The position numbers and the translations under genes were made by a program. 6,813 nucleotides of DNA, from contig JAGDMX010000135.1 in the NCBI GenBank assembly GCA_017860725.1, forward strand, positions 1 to 6,813, given 5' to 3'. The number at the start of each line of letters is the position of its first letter. Positions within the stretch are counted from its first letter, which is position 1. The notes beneath the pieces are model-generated. The model was not told where the DNA came from, did not search any database, and saw only the letters and a program-made list of their open reading frames with translations. This document shows positions 1-5,453 of the stretch, in pieces. This DNA is from Chloroflexota bacterium (lineage in GTDB: Bacteria > Chloroflexota > Anaerolineae > Anaerolineales > UBA4823).

Positions 1-5
1 AGCAG

Positions 6-770
6 ATGAACCAGCAAGTAGTGCTCAAGAGTATGAATGAAATCGCCCTGATGCGGGAAGCGGGTCGGGTTAATGCCCTGGCGCTGAACGCCGTGCGTGA
101 AGCCATCCGGCCGGGAGTGACCACGGCCGAGCTGGATGCGATTGCAGACGAAGTGATTCGCAAGCACGGTGGTAAGCCGGTTTTCAAGGGCTATCCTGGA
201 CCCTACCCTTACCCGGCGACGCTCTGCACCAGTATCAATGACGAGCTGGTGCACGGTATTCCCGGTAAGCGCAAGCTTAAAGAGGGCGATATCATCTCAG
301 TCGATTGCGGCACTCTTTTGGATGGGTTTATCGGTGACTCAGCTTTCACTGCCGGGGTGGGCGAGATCTCTCCGGAGGCAGAACGTTTGCTGCGCGTCAC
401 AGAAGAATCGCTCTACAAGGGAATCGAAAAAATGCGCCCAGACCAACGGTCGGGTGATGTTTCTTTTGCCATCCAGAGTCACGTGGAGAGCAGCGGCATG
501 TATGTCACGCGTGAGTACACTGGTCACGGCGTGGGCAGGCAGATGCACGAAGGCCCCCAGGTCCCTAATTACGGGATACCAGGCCGCGGGTTGCAGCTGC
601 GACCTGGAATGACAATTGCCCTGGAACCAATGGTTTTGGTTGGCACTGCACGGACGCGCGTCCTGCCTGACCGCTGGACGGTAGCTTCGGCGGACGGCTC
701 GCTCACGGCGCACTTCGAGCACTCAGTGGCTGTCACAGAAAACGGCCCAGTGATTTTGACGCTGCCATAA
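6..770 (+). CDS. map: Type I methionine aminopeptidase
   Basis: Cytosolic metalloprotease that removes the initiator methionine from new proteins as they leave the ribosome. The 254-residue product has the full pita-bread-fold ligand set, numbered here as D100 (in SVDCG), D111 (in IGDSAF), H174 (in TGHGVG), E207 (in LEPM) and E238 (in FEHS). These sit three residues later than the E. coli ligands D97, D108, H171, E204 and E235. The substrate-contacting histidines H83 (LVHGIP) and H181 are also present. There is no N-terminal zinc-finger extension, so this is the short bacterial form. The ATG at 6 gives a normal N terminus (VVLKSMNEIALMREAG aligns with family starts). The ribosome binding site would lie mostly outside the window, so a slightly different start cannot be excluded; an in-frame ATG at 33 is a weaker choice. 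The gene commonly follows adk and precedes infA/rpmJ. Here rpmJ follows directly, after a spacer with its own promoter. Confidence 0.96.
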   Translation: MNQQVVLKSMNEIALMREAGRVNALALNAVREAIRPGVTTAELDAIADEVIRKHGGKPVFKGYPGPYPYPATLCTSINDELVHGIPGKRKLKEGDIISVDCGTLLDGFIGDSAFTAGVGEISPEAERLLRVTEESLYKGIEKMRPDQRSGDVSFAIQSHVESSGMYVTREYTGHGVGRQMHEGPQVPNYGIPGRGLQLRPGMTIALEPMVLVGTARTRVLPDRWTVASADGSLTAHFEHSVAVTENGPVILTLP

Positions 771-779
771 AAAGTGGGC

Positions 780-808
780 TGGACGGAATCAGGAAAGACA
801 GGTATAAT
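780..808 (+). promoter_or_regulatory. Candidate sigma-70-type promoter upstream of rpmJ
   Basis: A perfect TATAAT -10 box lies at 803-808. Seventeen bases upstream is TGGACG (780-785), matching four of six positions of TTGACA. The site begins ten bases after the map stop codon. Transcription would start near 815 and give a leader of about 77 bases before the rpmJ GTG. It would let rpmJ and the alpha operon be expressed separately from map and the genes upstream. This is a consensus match only; transcription is inferred. Confidence 0.6.
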
Positions 809-876
809 CGCAACTTTGGCTAGAAAAGACCGGATACAACCTGCCTGTCTGTACGTAGAAATGGAATCATTGTTAG

Positions 877-882
877 AAGGAG
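877..882 (+). promoter_or_regulatory. Ribosome binding site of rpmJ
   Basis: AAGGAG ends nine bases before the GTG at 892. It is the clearest Shine-Dalgarno site in the first kilobase, and it fixes the GTG as the rpmJ start although the gene is very short and lacks an ATG start. Confidence 0.8.
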
Positions 883-891
883 ATACGAACT

Positions 892-1005
892 GTGAAAGTT
901 TCTTCATCAATCAAAAAACGCTGTGCGAAATGCAAAATTGTCAAGCGCAATGGCGTATTATATGTAATTTGTGATAATCCAAAACATAAGCAGAGGCAGG
1001 GATAG
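892..1005 (+). CDS. rpmJ: Large-subunit ribosomal protein bL36
   Basis: A 37-codon gene, easily missed because it is short and starts with GTG. The product begins MKVSSSIKKRCAKCK and ends NPKHKQRQG, the usual bL36 form at exactly the usual length. The zinc ribbon is complete: C11, C14, C27 and H32. This is therefore the zinc-binding (C+) version, which implies no need for a zinc-free paralogue in this copy. bL36 binds 23S rRNA late in large-subunit assembly. Its stop codon is only six bases from the rpsM start, so the two are almost certainly co-transcribed and probably translationally coupled. The gene lies just downstream of a candidate promoter and heads the alpha operon, its standard place in bacteria. 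A longer reading frame covering 774-974 overlaps it in another frame but has no family resemblance. Confidence 0.96.
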   Translation: MKVSSSIKKRCAKCKIVKRNGVLYVICDNPKHKQRQG

Positions 1006-1011
1006 ACGGCT

Positions 1012-1401
1012 ATGGCGCGTATCGAAGGTGTTGACTTACCACGCAACAAGCGCGTAGAAGTAGGCTTGACATACATTTATGGAATCGGATTGCCGCGCTC
1101 GCACGAGATTCTTGCGGCCACCAAGGTAAATCCCGATACCCGTATCAAAGACCTTACAGATGCTGAGGTCAACCTACTGCGTGATTACATCTCGCAGACT
1201 TTTAAGGTCGAAGGTGATCTGCGCCGCGAAGTTCAGCTCAATATTAAGCGGCTGATCGAGATCGGTAGCTATCGCGGCCTGCGGCACCGCCGGAATTTAC
1301 CGGCGCGCGGCCAGCGCACTCGCACCAACTCACGCACCCGCAAAGGTCCGAAAAAGACTGTGGCCGGGCGCGGTCGACGGCGCGGCGCAACAAAGAAATA
1401 A
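1012..1401 (+). CDS. rpsM: Small-subunit ribosomal protein uS13
   Basis: A protein of the 30S head that contacts tRNA in the A and P sites and forms intersubunit bridges with 23S rRNA and uL5. The 129-residue product starts MARIEGVDLPRNKRVEVGLT. It carries the helix-hairpin-helix segment GIGLPRSHEIL (24-34) and the conserved basic block beginning RGLRHRRNLPARGQRT at about 88. The C-terminal tail is rich in Arg and Lys and reaches toward the decoding site in known ribosomes. Length is slightly above E. coli (118) and normal for the family. The ATG at 1012 is six bases after the rpmJ stop. No strong Shine-Dalgarno site is visible there, only purine-rich sequence inside the rpmJ end, so coupling to rpmJ translation is likely. 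Confidence 0.97.
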   Translation: MARIEGVDLPRNKRVEVGLTYIYGIGLPRSHEILAATKVNPDTRIKDLTDAEVNLLRDYISQTFKVEGDLRREVQLNIKRLIEIGSYRGLRHRRNLPARGQRTRTNSRTRKGPKKTVAGRGRRRGATKK

Positions 1402-1411
1402 TCTCACGCCG

Positions 1412-1481
1412 GGTGCATTCTCTGGCTGGCCGGATCGGGTACCTTCCTCCCGGCGGCTGTCCGGTCTTCCTGAGATGCACC
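1412..1481 (+). promoter_or_regulatory. Folded RNA element in the rpsM-rpsK spacer (candidate cis-regulator)
   Basis: The 129-base spacer holds a long-range stem. GGTGCAT (1412-1418) pairs with ATGCACC (1475-1481), and after a single bulged T at 1419, CTC (1420-1422) pairs with GAG (1472-1474), giving ten pairs. Inside it CCGGA (1430-1434) can pair with TCCGG (1460-1464), capped by CGGG (1436-1439) with CCCG (1449-1452) and a nine-base loop. No T-run follows, so it does not look like an intrinsic terminator. Ribosomal-protein operons are often controlled by such leaders (uS4 does so in E. coli and Bacillus), but no known leader family was recognised here. The pairing is read by eye; the function is inference. 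Confidence 0.4.
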
Positions 1482-1530
1482 TGGGGTGTGGATTTTCATT
1501 GGACAGATGCAAGGATAATGAAGAGGTAGT

Positions 1531-1941
1531 ATGGCTCAGAGTCAAAGTGTACGATCAACACGCCGCAAAGGTGCGGTAAAAAAAACCAAGCGCACCCTGT
1601 CAACCGGGCAGGTGCACATTCTGGCAACCTTCAACAATACGATTGTCACGGTTACCGATGCGCAGGGAAACACCGTAGCCTGGGGCAGCGCTGGCTCCGC
1701 TGGGTTTAAGGGTTCTCGCAAGAGCACGCCCTTTGCGGCGCGACTGGCCGCCGAACAGGCAATTAAAGCCGCCGTTGCGATGGGTTTGCAAGAAGCAGAG
1801 CTGTTTGTTAAGGGACCGGGTCCCGGCCGTGAATCAGCCATTCGCGCTGTGCAGGCTTTGGGACTGAAGGTGACGACCATCTCGGATGTTACCCCAGTAC
1901 CGCATAATGGCTGCCGGCCTCCAAAGAAACGCCGCGTGTAA
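1531..1941 (+). CDS. rpsK: Small-subunit ribosomal protein uS11
   Basis: A protein of the 30S platform that borders the mRNA exit channel near the anti-Shine-Dalgarno region. The 136-residue product has the family core FNNTIVTVTD (34-43), the segment VKGPGPGRESAIRAV (93-107) and the near-invariant C terminus VTPVPHNGCRPPKKRRV (120-136). N126 followed by Gly corresponds to E. coli N119, known to convert to isoaspartate. The variable N-terminal extension (about residues 1-24) is basic, as usual. The start is ATG at 1531, with AAGAGGT (1521-1527) just upstream as the likely ribosome binding site, at slightly short spacing. The gene is separated from rpsM by an unusually long, foldable spacer and from rpsD by only 29 bases. 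Confidence 0.97.
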   Translation: MAQSQSVRSTRRKGAVKKTKRTLSTGQVHILATFNNTIVTVTDAQGNTVAWGSAGSAGFKGSRKSTPFAARLAAEQAIKAAVAMGLQEAELFVKGPGPGRESAIRAVQALGLKVTTISDVTPVPHNGCRPPKKRRV

Positions 1942-1970
1942 TTCGAACTTGGGAAGGATAAAGAAAAGAT

Positions 1971-2609
1971 ATGGCTAAGTATCGTGGGCCAGTTTGTAAA
2001 TTATGCCGACGAGAAGGTGAAAAACTGTTTCTCAAAGGCGAGCGGTGCTTCACACCGAAATGCGCCTTTGAGCGCCGGGGTTATGGCCCGGGACAACATG
2101 GTAAAGGCACTCAATTCCGCCGCCGGCGGGAATCGGACTACAATCGCCAGTTGCGCGCCAAGCAGAAGGCGCGTCGCGTGTATGGTGTTTTGGAAAGGCA
2201 ATTCCGGCGCTACTATGAAGTGGCACTCGGCCGGCGCGGCCTGACCGGTTTAAACCTGCTGCAGATCCTGGAGTCCCGCTTGGACAATGTGATCTTCCGG
2301 CTGGGTTATGCCGACAGCCGTGCTCAGGCACGCTTGCTGGTCACTCATGGACATTTTATGGTGAATGGACGCCGGACCGACGTCCCCTCCACGCTACTGG
2401 GGCAGGGCGATGTGCTGGCTGTGCGAGATGGCTCGCGCACACGTGAATTCTTTAAGGGCCTCCCAGATACGGCTGAAAACCGGTCGATTCCGGCCTGGTT
2501 GAGCCGCGATGTGCGAGCACTTTCTGGCACCGTGCTGCGATTGCCTGAGCGATCTGAGATCGATGGCAACCTGAGCGAGCAGCTCATCGTTGAGTATTAC
2601 TCGAGATAA
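1971..2609 (+). CDS. rpsD: Small-subunit ribosomal protein uS4 (four-cysteine, zinc-binding form)
   Basis: Primary 16S rRNA binder that starts 30S assembly; also a helicase-like mRNA entry-channel protein and, in several bacteria, a repressor of its own operon. The 212-residue product begins MAKYRGPVCKLCRREGEKLF. The N-terminal domain has C9, C12, C26 and C31, the same spacing as the zinc site of Thermus uS4; many bacteria, including E. coli, lack these cysteines. The S4 RNA-binding domain spans about 102-165 (ESRLDNVIFRLGYADSRAQA onward to the GDVLAV loop). The family C terminus LSEQLIVEYYSR ends the protein. GGAAGGA (1952-1958) lies 12 bases before the ATG, a somewhat long spacing. A 96-base spacer with a strong hairpin follows, before rpoA. 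Confidence 0.97.
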   Translation: MAKYRGPVCKLCRREGEKLFLKGERCFTPKCAFERRGYGPGQHGKGTQFRRRRESDYNRQLRAKQKARRVYGVLERQFRRYYEVALGRRGLTGLNLLQILESRLDNVIFRLGYADSRAQARLLVTHGHFMVNGRRTDVPSTLLGQGDVLAVRDGSRTREFFKGLPDTAENRSIPAWLSRDVRALSGTVLRLPERSEIDGNLSEQLIVEYYSR

Positions 2610-2621
2610 AAAGAGCCAGTG

Positions 2622-2679
2622 TGGTTACCGGCAGGTTGGTGTGCGGTTGAGTTTGCATGCCAACCTGGCACCGAAACCA
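2622..2679 (+). promoter_or_regulatory. Strong RNA hairpin between rpsD and rpoA
   Basis: CAGGTTGGTGTGC (2632-2644) pairs with GCATGCCAACCTG (2655-2667) over 13 consecutive pairs, two of them G-U, around a ten-base loop (2645-2654). A flanking five-pair stem, TGGTT (2622-2626) with AACCA (2675-2679), could close it at the base. The sequence after the stem is GGCACCG with no T-run, so it is not a standard intrinsic terminator. Plausible roles are an RNase processing or stability element, an attenuator needing a protein, or an autoregulatory binding site; the sequence alone does not choose between them. Confidence 0.5.
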
Positions 2680-2695
2680 GGATTGATTTGGGGAT

Positions 2696-2702
2696 GAGGT
2701 GA
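2696..2702 (+). promoter_or_regulatory. Ribosome binding site that sets the rpoA GTG start
   Basis: GAGGTGA is an extended match to the anti-Shine-Dalgarno sequence of 16S rRNA. Its GAGG core ends six bases before the GTG at 2706, an ideal distance. The only nearby ATG (2724) would be 24 bases away, so the GTG is the better start. Confidence 0.8.
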
Positions 2703-2705
2703 ACC

Positions 2706-3677
2706 GTGATAGGTTTAAGTAATATGGTAACACCGAAAATTGAGCGCGAAGCAGAAGCGCGCAATTACGGTAAATTTGTCATCAGTCCGCTGGAACGCGG
2801 TTATGGCATCACGTTGGGCAATGCCTTGCGCCGGGTGCTGCTCTCCTCTCTGGAGGGGGCGGCAGTGACCTCGATGCACATTGCCGATGTGCAGCACGAA
2901 TTCAGTGATATCCCGGGTGTGCGCGAAGACGTGATCCGTGTGATGCTGCAGATCAAGCAACTGCGGATTAAGCTTTATGATGTGGAGACAGCCCGCCTAC
3001 ACCTGGATGTGCGCGGTGAAGGCTCAGTGGTTGCCGGTGATATCATCGCGCCTTCTGAGGTGGAAATCGTGAATCCGGATCTCTACCTGTTTACGGTAGA
3101 CGATCCGAACGCCCACCTGGAGATCGACCTGACCGTCGAGCAAGGCCGCGGCTACTCGCCCGCTGACGATCGCCTGGGGCACCTACCGATTGCCGAGCTG
3201 CCTGTGGATGCGATCTACAGCCCGGTGCGCCGGGTAAATTGGGATGTAGGGTCCGCCCGCGTTGGTCAGAGTACCAACTATGACCGCTTGGTGATCGAAA
3301 TCTGGACGGATGGCACCATTGGCCCGGAAAAAGCGCTGAGTAGCAGCGCAAAAATGCTGATCGATCACCTGCGCCATCTGGCCGGCATTAGCGAAGAGAC
3401 CCTGGCGGCGATTGCGTTGGATCAAGAAGAAGTCAGCCGCCTGACGAGTGAAATGATTGAGACCCCGATCGAAAATCTGGACCTGTCGGTGCGCGTCTTC
3501 AACTCGCTGAAGCGCACCGGCATCACTACCGTTGGTGAGGTGCTCGAGTTGCTGGAGAAGGGCGACGAGGCAGTGATGTCCATCCGCAACTTTGGTGAAA
3601 AGAGCCTGGACGAGCTGCGCCAGAAGATGCGCGAGAAGGGTTACTTGAAAGACGGAAAGAATATCGAAGTGGAGTAA
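2706..3677 (+). CDS. rpoA: DNA-directed RNA polymerase subunit alpha
   Basis: The subunit that dimerises to start assembly of RNA polymerase and contacts promoter UP elements and activators. The 323-residue length is normal (E. coli 329). The N-terminal dimerisation domain covers about 10-230, with the hallmark PLERGYGITLGNALRRVLLS (28-47). A short linker leads to the C-terminal domain at about 253-315, which contains SVRVFNSLKRTGI and RNFGEKSLDEL. R263 and N266 line up with E. coli R265 and N268, and G297 and K299 with G296 and K298, so DNA binding by the C-terminal domain should be intact. The GTG start is supported by the well-placed ribosome binding site; starting at ATG 2724 would lose six residues. 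rplQ begins five bases after the stop, the standard alpha-operon pairing. Confidence 0.97.
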   Translation: MIGLSNMVTPKIEREAEARNYGKFVISPLERGYGITLGNALRRVLLSSLEGAAVTSMHIADVQHEFSDIPGVREDVIRVMLQIKQLRIKLYDVETARLHLDVRGEGSVVAGDIIAPSEVEIVNPDLYLFTVDDPNAHLEIDLTVEQGRGYSPADDRLGHLPIAELPVDAIYSPVRRVNWDVGSARVGQSTNYDRLVIEIWTDGTIGPEKALSSSAKMLIDHLRHLAGISEETLAAIALDQEEVSRLTSEMIETPIENLDLSVRVFNSLKRTGITTVGEVLELLEKGDEAVMSIRNFGEKSLDELRQKMREKGYLKDGKNIEVE

Positions 3678-3682
3678 TTGAT

Positions 3683-4060
3683 ATGCGACACAGAGTAGCT
3701 GGAGTCAAACTTGGACGTAAAAAGGACGAGCGTATCGCTCTGCGGCGCAATCTGGTGAAGCAGTTGTTTGATCACGAGCGCATTCGCACCACGCGTGCTA
3801 AAGCAGTCGCTGTGCGTGGGCAAGCGGAGCGCCTGATCACGCTGGCAAAGCGCAGCCGCGAGGCTGATGAAGCCGGGAAGGTGCATGCACGACGCCTGGC
3901 TGCCGCTCGATTGAGCGACCCGGATGCCGTGAAGAAACTGTTTGACGATATTGCACCGCGCTATGAGAATCGCCCGGGTGGGTATACACGGATCGTGAAA
4001 CTTGGTCCACGCCAGGGTGATGCTGCTGAGATGGTGCTGTTAGAGTTGGTAGAGGACTAA
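3683..4060 (+). CDS. rplQ: Large-subunit ribosomal protein bL17
   Basis: A bacterial-specific large-subunit protein near the polypeptide exit tunnel. The 125-residue product begins MRHRVAGVKLGRKKDERIAL. It has the family signature LGR (10-12) through RTTRAKA (35-41) and ends with GGYTRIVKLGPRQGDAAEMV followed by LLELVED. Length fits the short bL17 form (E. coli 127). The ATG is five bases after the rpoA stop, and GTGGAG at the rpoA end (3669-3674) can serve as ribosome binding site, so the two genes are probably translationally coupled. It closes the classic alpha operon; an 83-base spacer with no recognisable terminator follows, so transcription may continue into truA. Confidence 0.97.
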   Translation: MRHRVAGVKLGRKKDERIALRRNLVKQLFDHERIRTTRAKAVAVRGQAERLITLAKRSREADEAGKVHARRLAAARLSDPDAVKKLFDDIAPRYENRPGGYTRIVKLGPRQGDAAEMVLLELVED

Positions 4061-4143
4061 GCAAATCAAGATTGGGCGGTAGGTTGCTGGGATCACGACA
4101 ACAGACGCTTGTGTTTTGAGATCGACGCACCCTGACCCAATAA

Positions 4144-4929
4144 ATGGCACGTTACCAGATCATTATCGCTTACGACGGCACCGAATTCGAGGGCTTTCAA
4201 CGACAAGCGAAAGCTCGCACAGTTCAAGGTGCTGTTGAGGTAGCGCTGCGTAAGATTGGCTGGCAAGGGCAGTCTATACTGGCAGCGGGTCGCACCGATA
4301 CCGGTGTGCACGCCGAAGGGCAGGTGGTTGCCTGCGACCTGGATTGGGGTCATCCCATTCAAGAGTTCCAGGCGGCCCTGAACGCTAACCTGCCCAGTGA
4401 TGTGGCTGTGCGCCGGGTCCGGTGTGTCCGGGCGGATTTCCACCCGCGTTATGATGCGCTGACCCGGCGGTATCGCTACCGGATTTTCTGCGCCGAAGGG
4501 CGCGAGCCGTTGCGAGAGCGCTATGCCTGGCGCATATGGCCCGGTGTAACGCTCGAAGCCCTGCAAGAATCGGCCCGCTGCCTGCCTGGAACCCACGATT
4601 TTGCTGCTTTTGGGACCCCGCCCCGTACCGGAGGCAGCACAATCCGCAATGTTTACCAGGCGACCTGGCGGCAGAGCGATCAGGATCTCATCTTTGAGAT
4701 CACCGCCAATGCCTTTTTGTATCGCATGGTGCGGCGTATCGTGTACGTCCTGGTAGCAGTGGCTCAAGGACGGCTGGATGCAGCCCGGATAGTGGAGAGC
4801 CTGGCTGGGAACAAACTGGAAACCGTGCAGGGATTAGCCCCACCGAATGGACTGACGCTGGTCGAGGTGACTTATCCGGCCGAGATTGTGGAAGCTGACC
4901 CGGCGCCAAATGCCGATCAGAGACAATGA
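4144..4929 (+). CDS. truA: tRNA pseudouridine(38-40) synthase TruA
   Basis: Converts uridines 38, 39 and 40 in the tRNA anticodon arm to pseudouridine. The 261-residue product has the catalytic motif GRTDTGVHA (49-57) with nucleophile D52, equivalent to E. coli D60. Other family motifs are FHPRYDALTRRYRYRI (99-114), HDFAAF (151-156), NAFLYRMVRRIV (189-200) and the closing APPNGLTLVEVTY (232-244). The usual Gly after MVRNIV is Tyr201 here, a small deviation. A stop codon in the same frame (TAA, 4141-4143) lies immediately before the ATG, so no upstream start is possible, and the N terminus ARYQIIIAYDGTEFEGFQ fits the family. No Shine-Dalgarno sequence is visible upstream. truA next to rplM-rpsI is a common arrangement, as in Bacillus; there the ECF transporter genes sit between rplQ and truA, but they are absent here. 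Confidence 0.96.
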   Translation: MARYQIIIAYDGTEFEGFQRQAKARTVQGAVEVALRKIGWQGQSILAAGRTDTGVHAEGQVVACDLDWGHPIQEFQAALNANLPSDVAVRRVRCVRADFHPRYDALTRRYRYRIFCAEGREPLRERYAWRIWPGVTLEALQESARCLPGTHDFAAFGTPPRTGGSTIRNVYQATWRQSDQDLIFEITANAFLYRMVRRIVYVLVAVAQGRLDAARIVESLAGNKLETVQGLAPPNGLTLVEVTYPAEIVEADPAPNADQRQ

Positions 4930-4994
4930 TCAGGGATTATCAAGTACTTATTTTTGAATTTCGGCCTGGGAAAATACACGCCCGGTCGTGAAGT

Positions 4995-5001
4995 GGAGTG
5001 G
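4995..5001 (+). promoter_or_regulatory. Ribosome binding site favouring the rplM GTG at 5008
   Basis: GGAGTGG begins 13 bases before GTG 5008, with its GGAG core ending nine bases upstream. The other in-frame candidates, TTG 4954 and GTG 4993, have no comparable site at a usable distance. Confidence 0.6.
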
Positions 5002-5007
5002 ACGAAA

Positions 5008-5448
5008 GTGGAAAAAACCTATTATCCGAAAGCAGGCGAAATCCAGCAGGAGTGGATCCTGGTGGATGCCAACGATCAGAATCTGGGCCGCCTGGCAACA
5101 CTGATTGCCAGCATCCTGCTGGGCAAGAACAAGCCCAACTTCACCCCTGGCGTTGATGTGGGTGATTTTGTAGTCGTGATTAACGGCGAGCGTGTGCGCG
5201 TGACTGGGCGGAAGTTGGAAGACAAGTTTTACTACAAGCACTCGAACTATCCCGGTGGGATTAAAGCCGTCAGCCTGCGCCAGCAGTTGAACAAGCACCC
5301 CGATCGGGTCATTCGCAGCGCAGTGTGGGGCATGCTGCCACACAACAAGTTCGGTCGCCAGATTATCAAGAAGCTTAAGGTCTATGCTGGACCGGAGCAT
5401 CCGCATGCCGCTCAGCAGCCGAAAGACTTGCCGTTAACGAAGGAGTAA
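5008..5448 (+). CDS. rplM: Large-subunit ribosomal protein uL13
   Basis: An early-assembling 23S rRNA binding protein. From the GTG at 5008 the product is 146 residues and starts MEKTYYPKAGEIQQEWILVD, the normal family N terminus and length (E. coli 142). Later features include LGRLAT (26-31), the GKNKPNF loop (39-45), AVWGMLPHNKFGR (105-117) and LKVYAGPEHPHAAQQP (123-138). The frame is open upstream to a TTG at 4954, which would give 164 residues. Those extra 18 residues (NFGLGKYTPGREVEWTK and so on) have no counterpart that I know in uL13, and neither TTG 4954 nor GTG 4993 has a good ribosome binding site. The shorter start is therefore chosen, although an automatic caller may prefer a longer one. 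rpsI follows after five bases, the near-universal bacterial pairing. Confidence 0.93.
   Translation: MEKTYYPKAGEIQQEWILVDANDQNLGRLATLIASILLGKNKPNFTPGVDVGDFVVVINGERVRVTGRKLEDKFYYKHSNYPGGIKAVSLRQQLNKHPDRVIRSAVWGMLPHNKFGRQIIKKLKVYAGPEHPHAAQQPKDLPLTKE
5440..5445 (+). promoter_or_regulatory. Ribosome binding site of rpsI overlapping the rplM end
   Basis: AAGGAG lies directly before the rplM stop codon (5446-5448) and eight bases before the rpsI ATG. This places ribosomes finishing rplM on top of the rpsI initiation site, a layout expected for coupled translation of the two proteins. Confidence 0.8.
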
Positions 5449-5453
5449 GAGGG

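Noticed and set aside
796..850. Inverted repeat AGACAGG (796-802) and CCTGTCT (844-850) around the candidate promoter
   Set aside because: The arms are only seven bases and 41 bases apart, and the left arm lies upstream of the expected transcription start. Such a match is not rare by chance. It could be an operator, but nothing else supports that.
774..974. 66-codon frame overlapping rpmJ
   Set aside because: It overlaps the well-supported bL36 gene in another frame, has no recognisable family, no good ribosome binding site, and begins inside the promoter region.
1499..1519. Possible promoter before rpsK (TTGGAC at 1499 and GATAAT at 1514)
   Set aside because: The two boxes are only nine bases apart, far too close for a sigma-70-type promoter, and no -35 box sits at 16-18 bases.
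4093..4767. 224-codon open frame on the minus strand across truA
   Set aside because: It is antisense to a clear truA with intact catalytic motifs. Long antisense frames are common opposite GC-rich coding sequence, and the translation has no family resemblance.
4936..4982. AT-rich stretch upstream of rplM as a promoter
   Set aside because: TTGAAT (4954-4959) resembles a -35 box but no -10 box lies 16-18 bases downstream. The AAGTACTT palindrome at 4942-4949 is too short to interpret.
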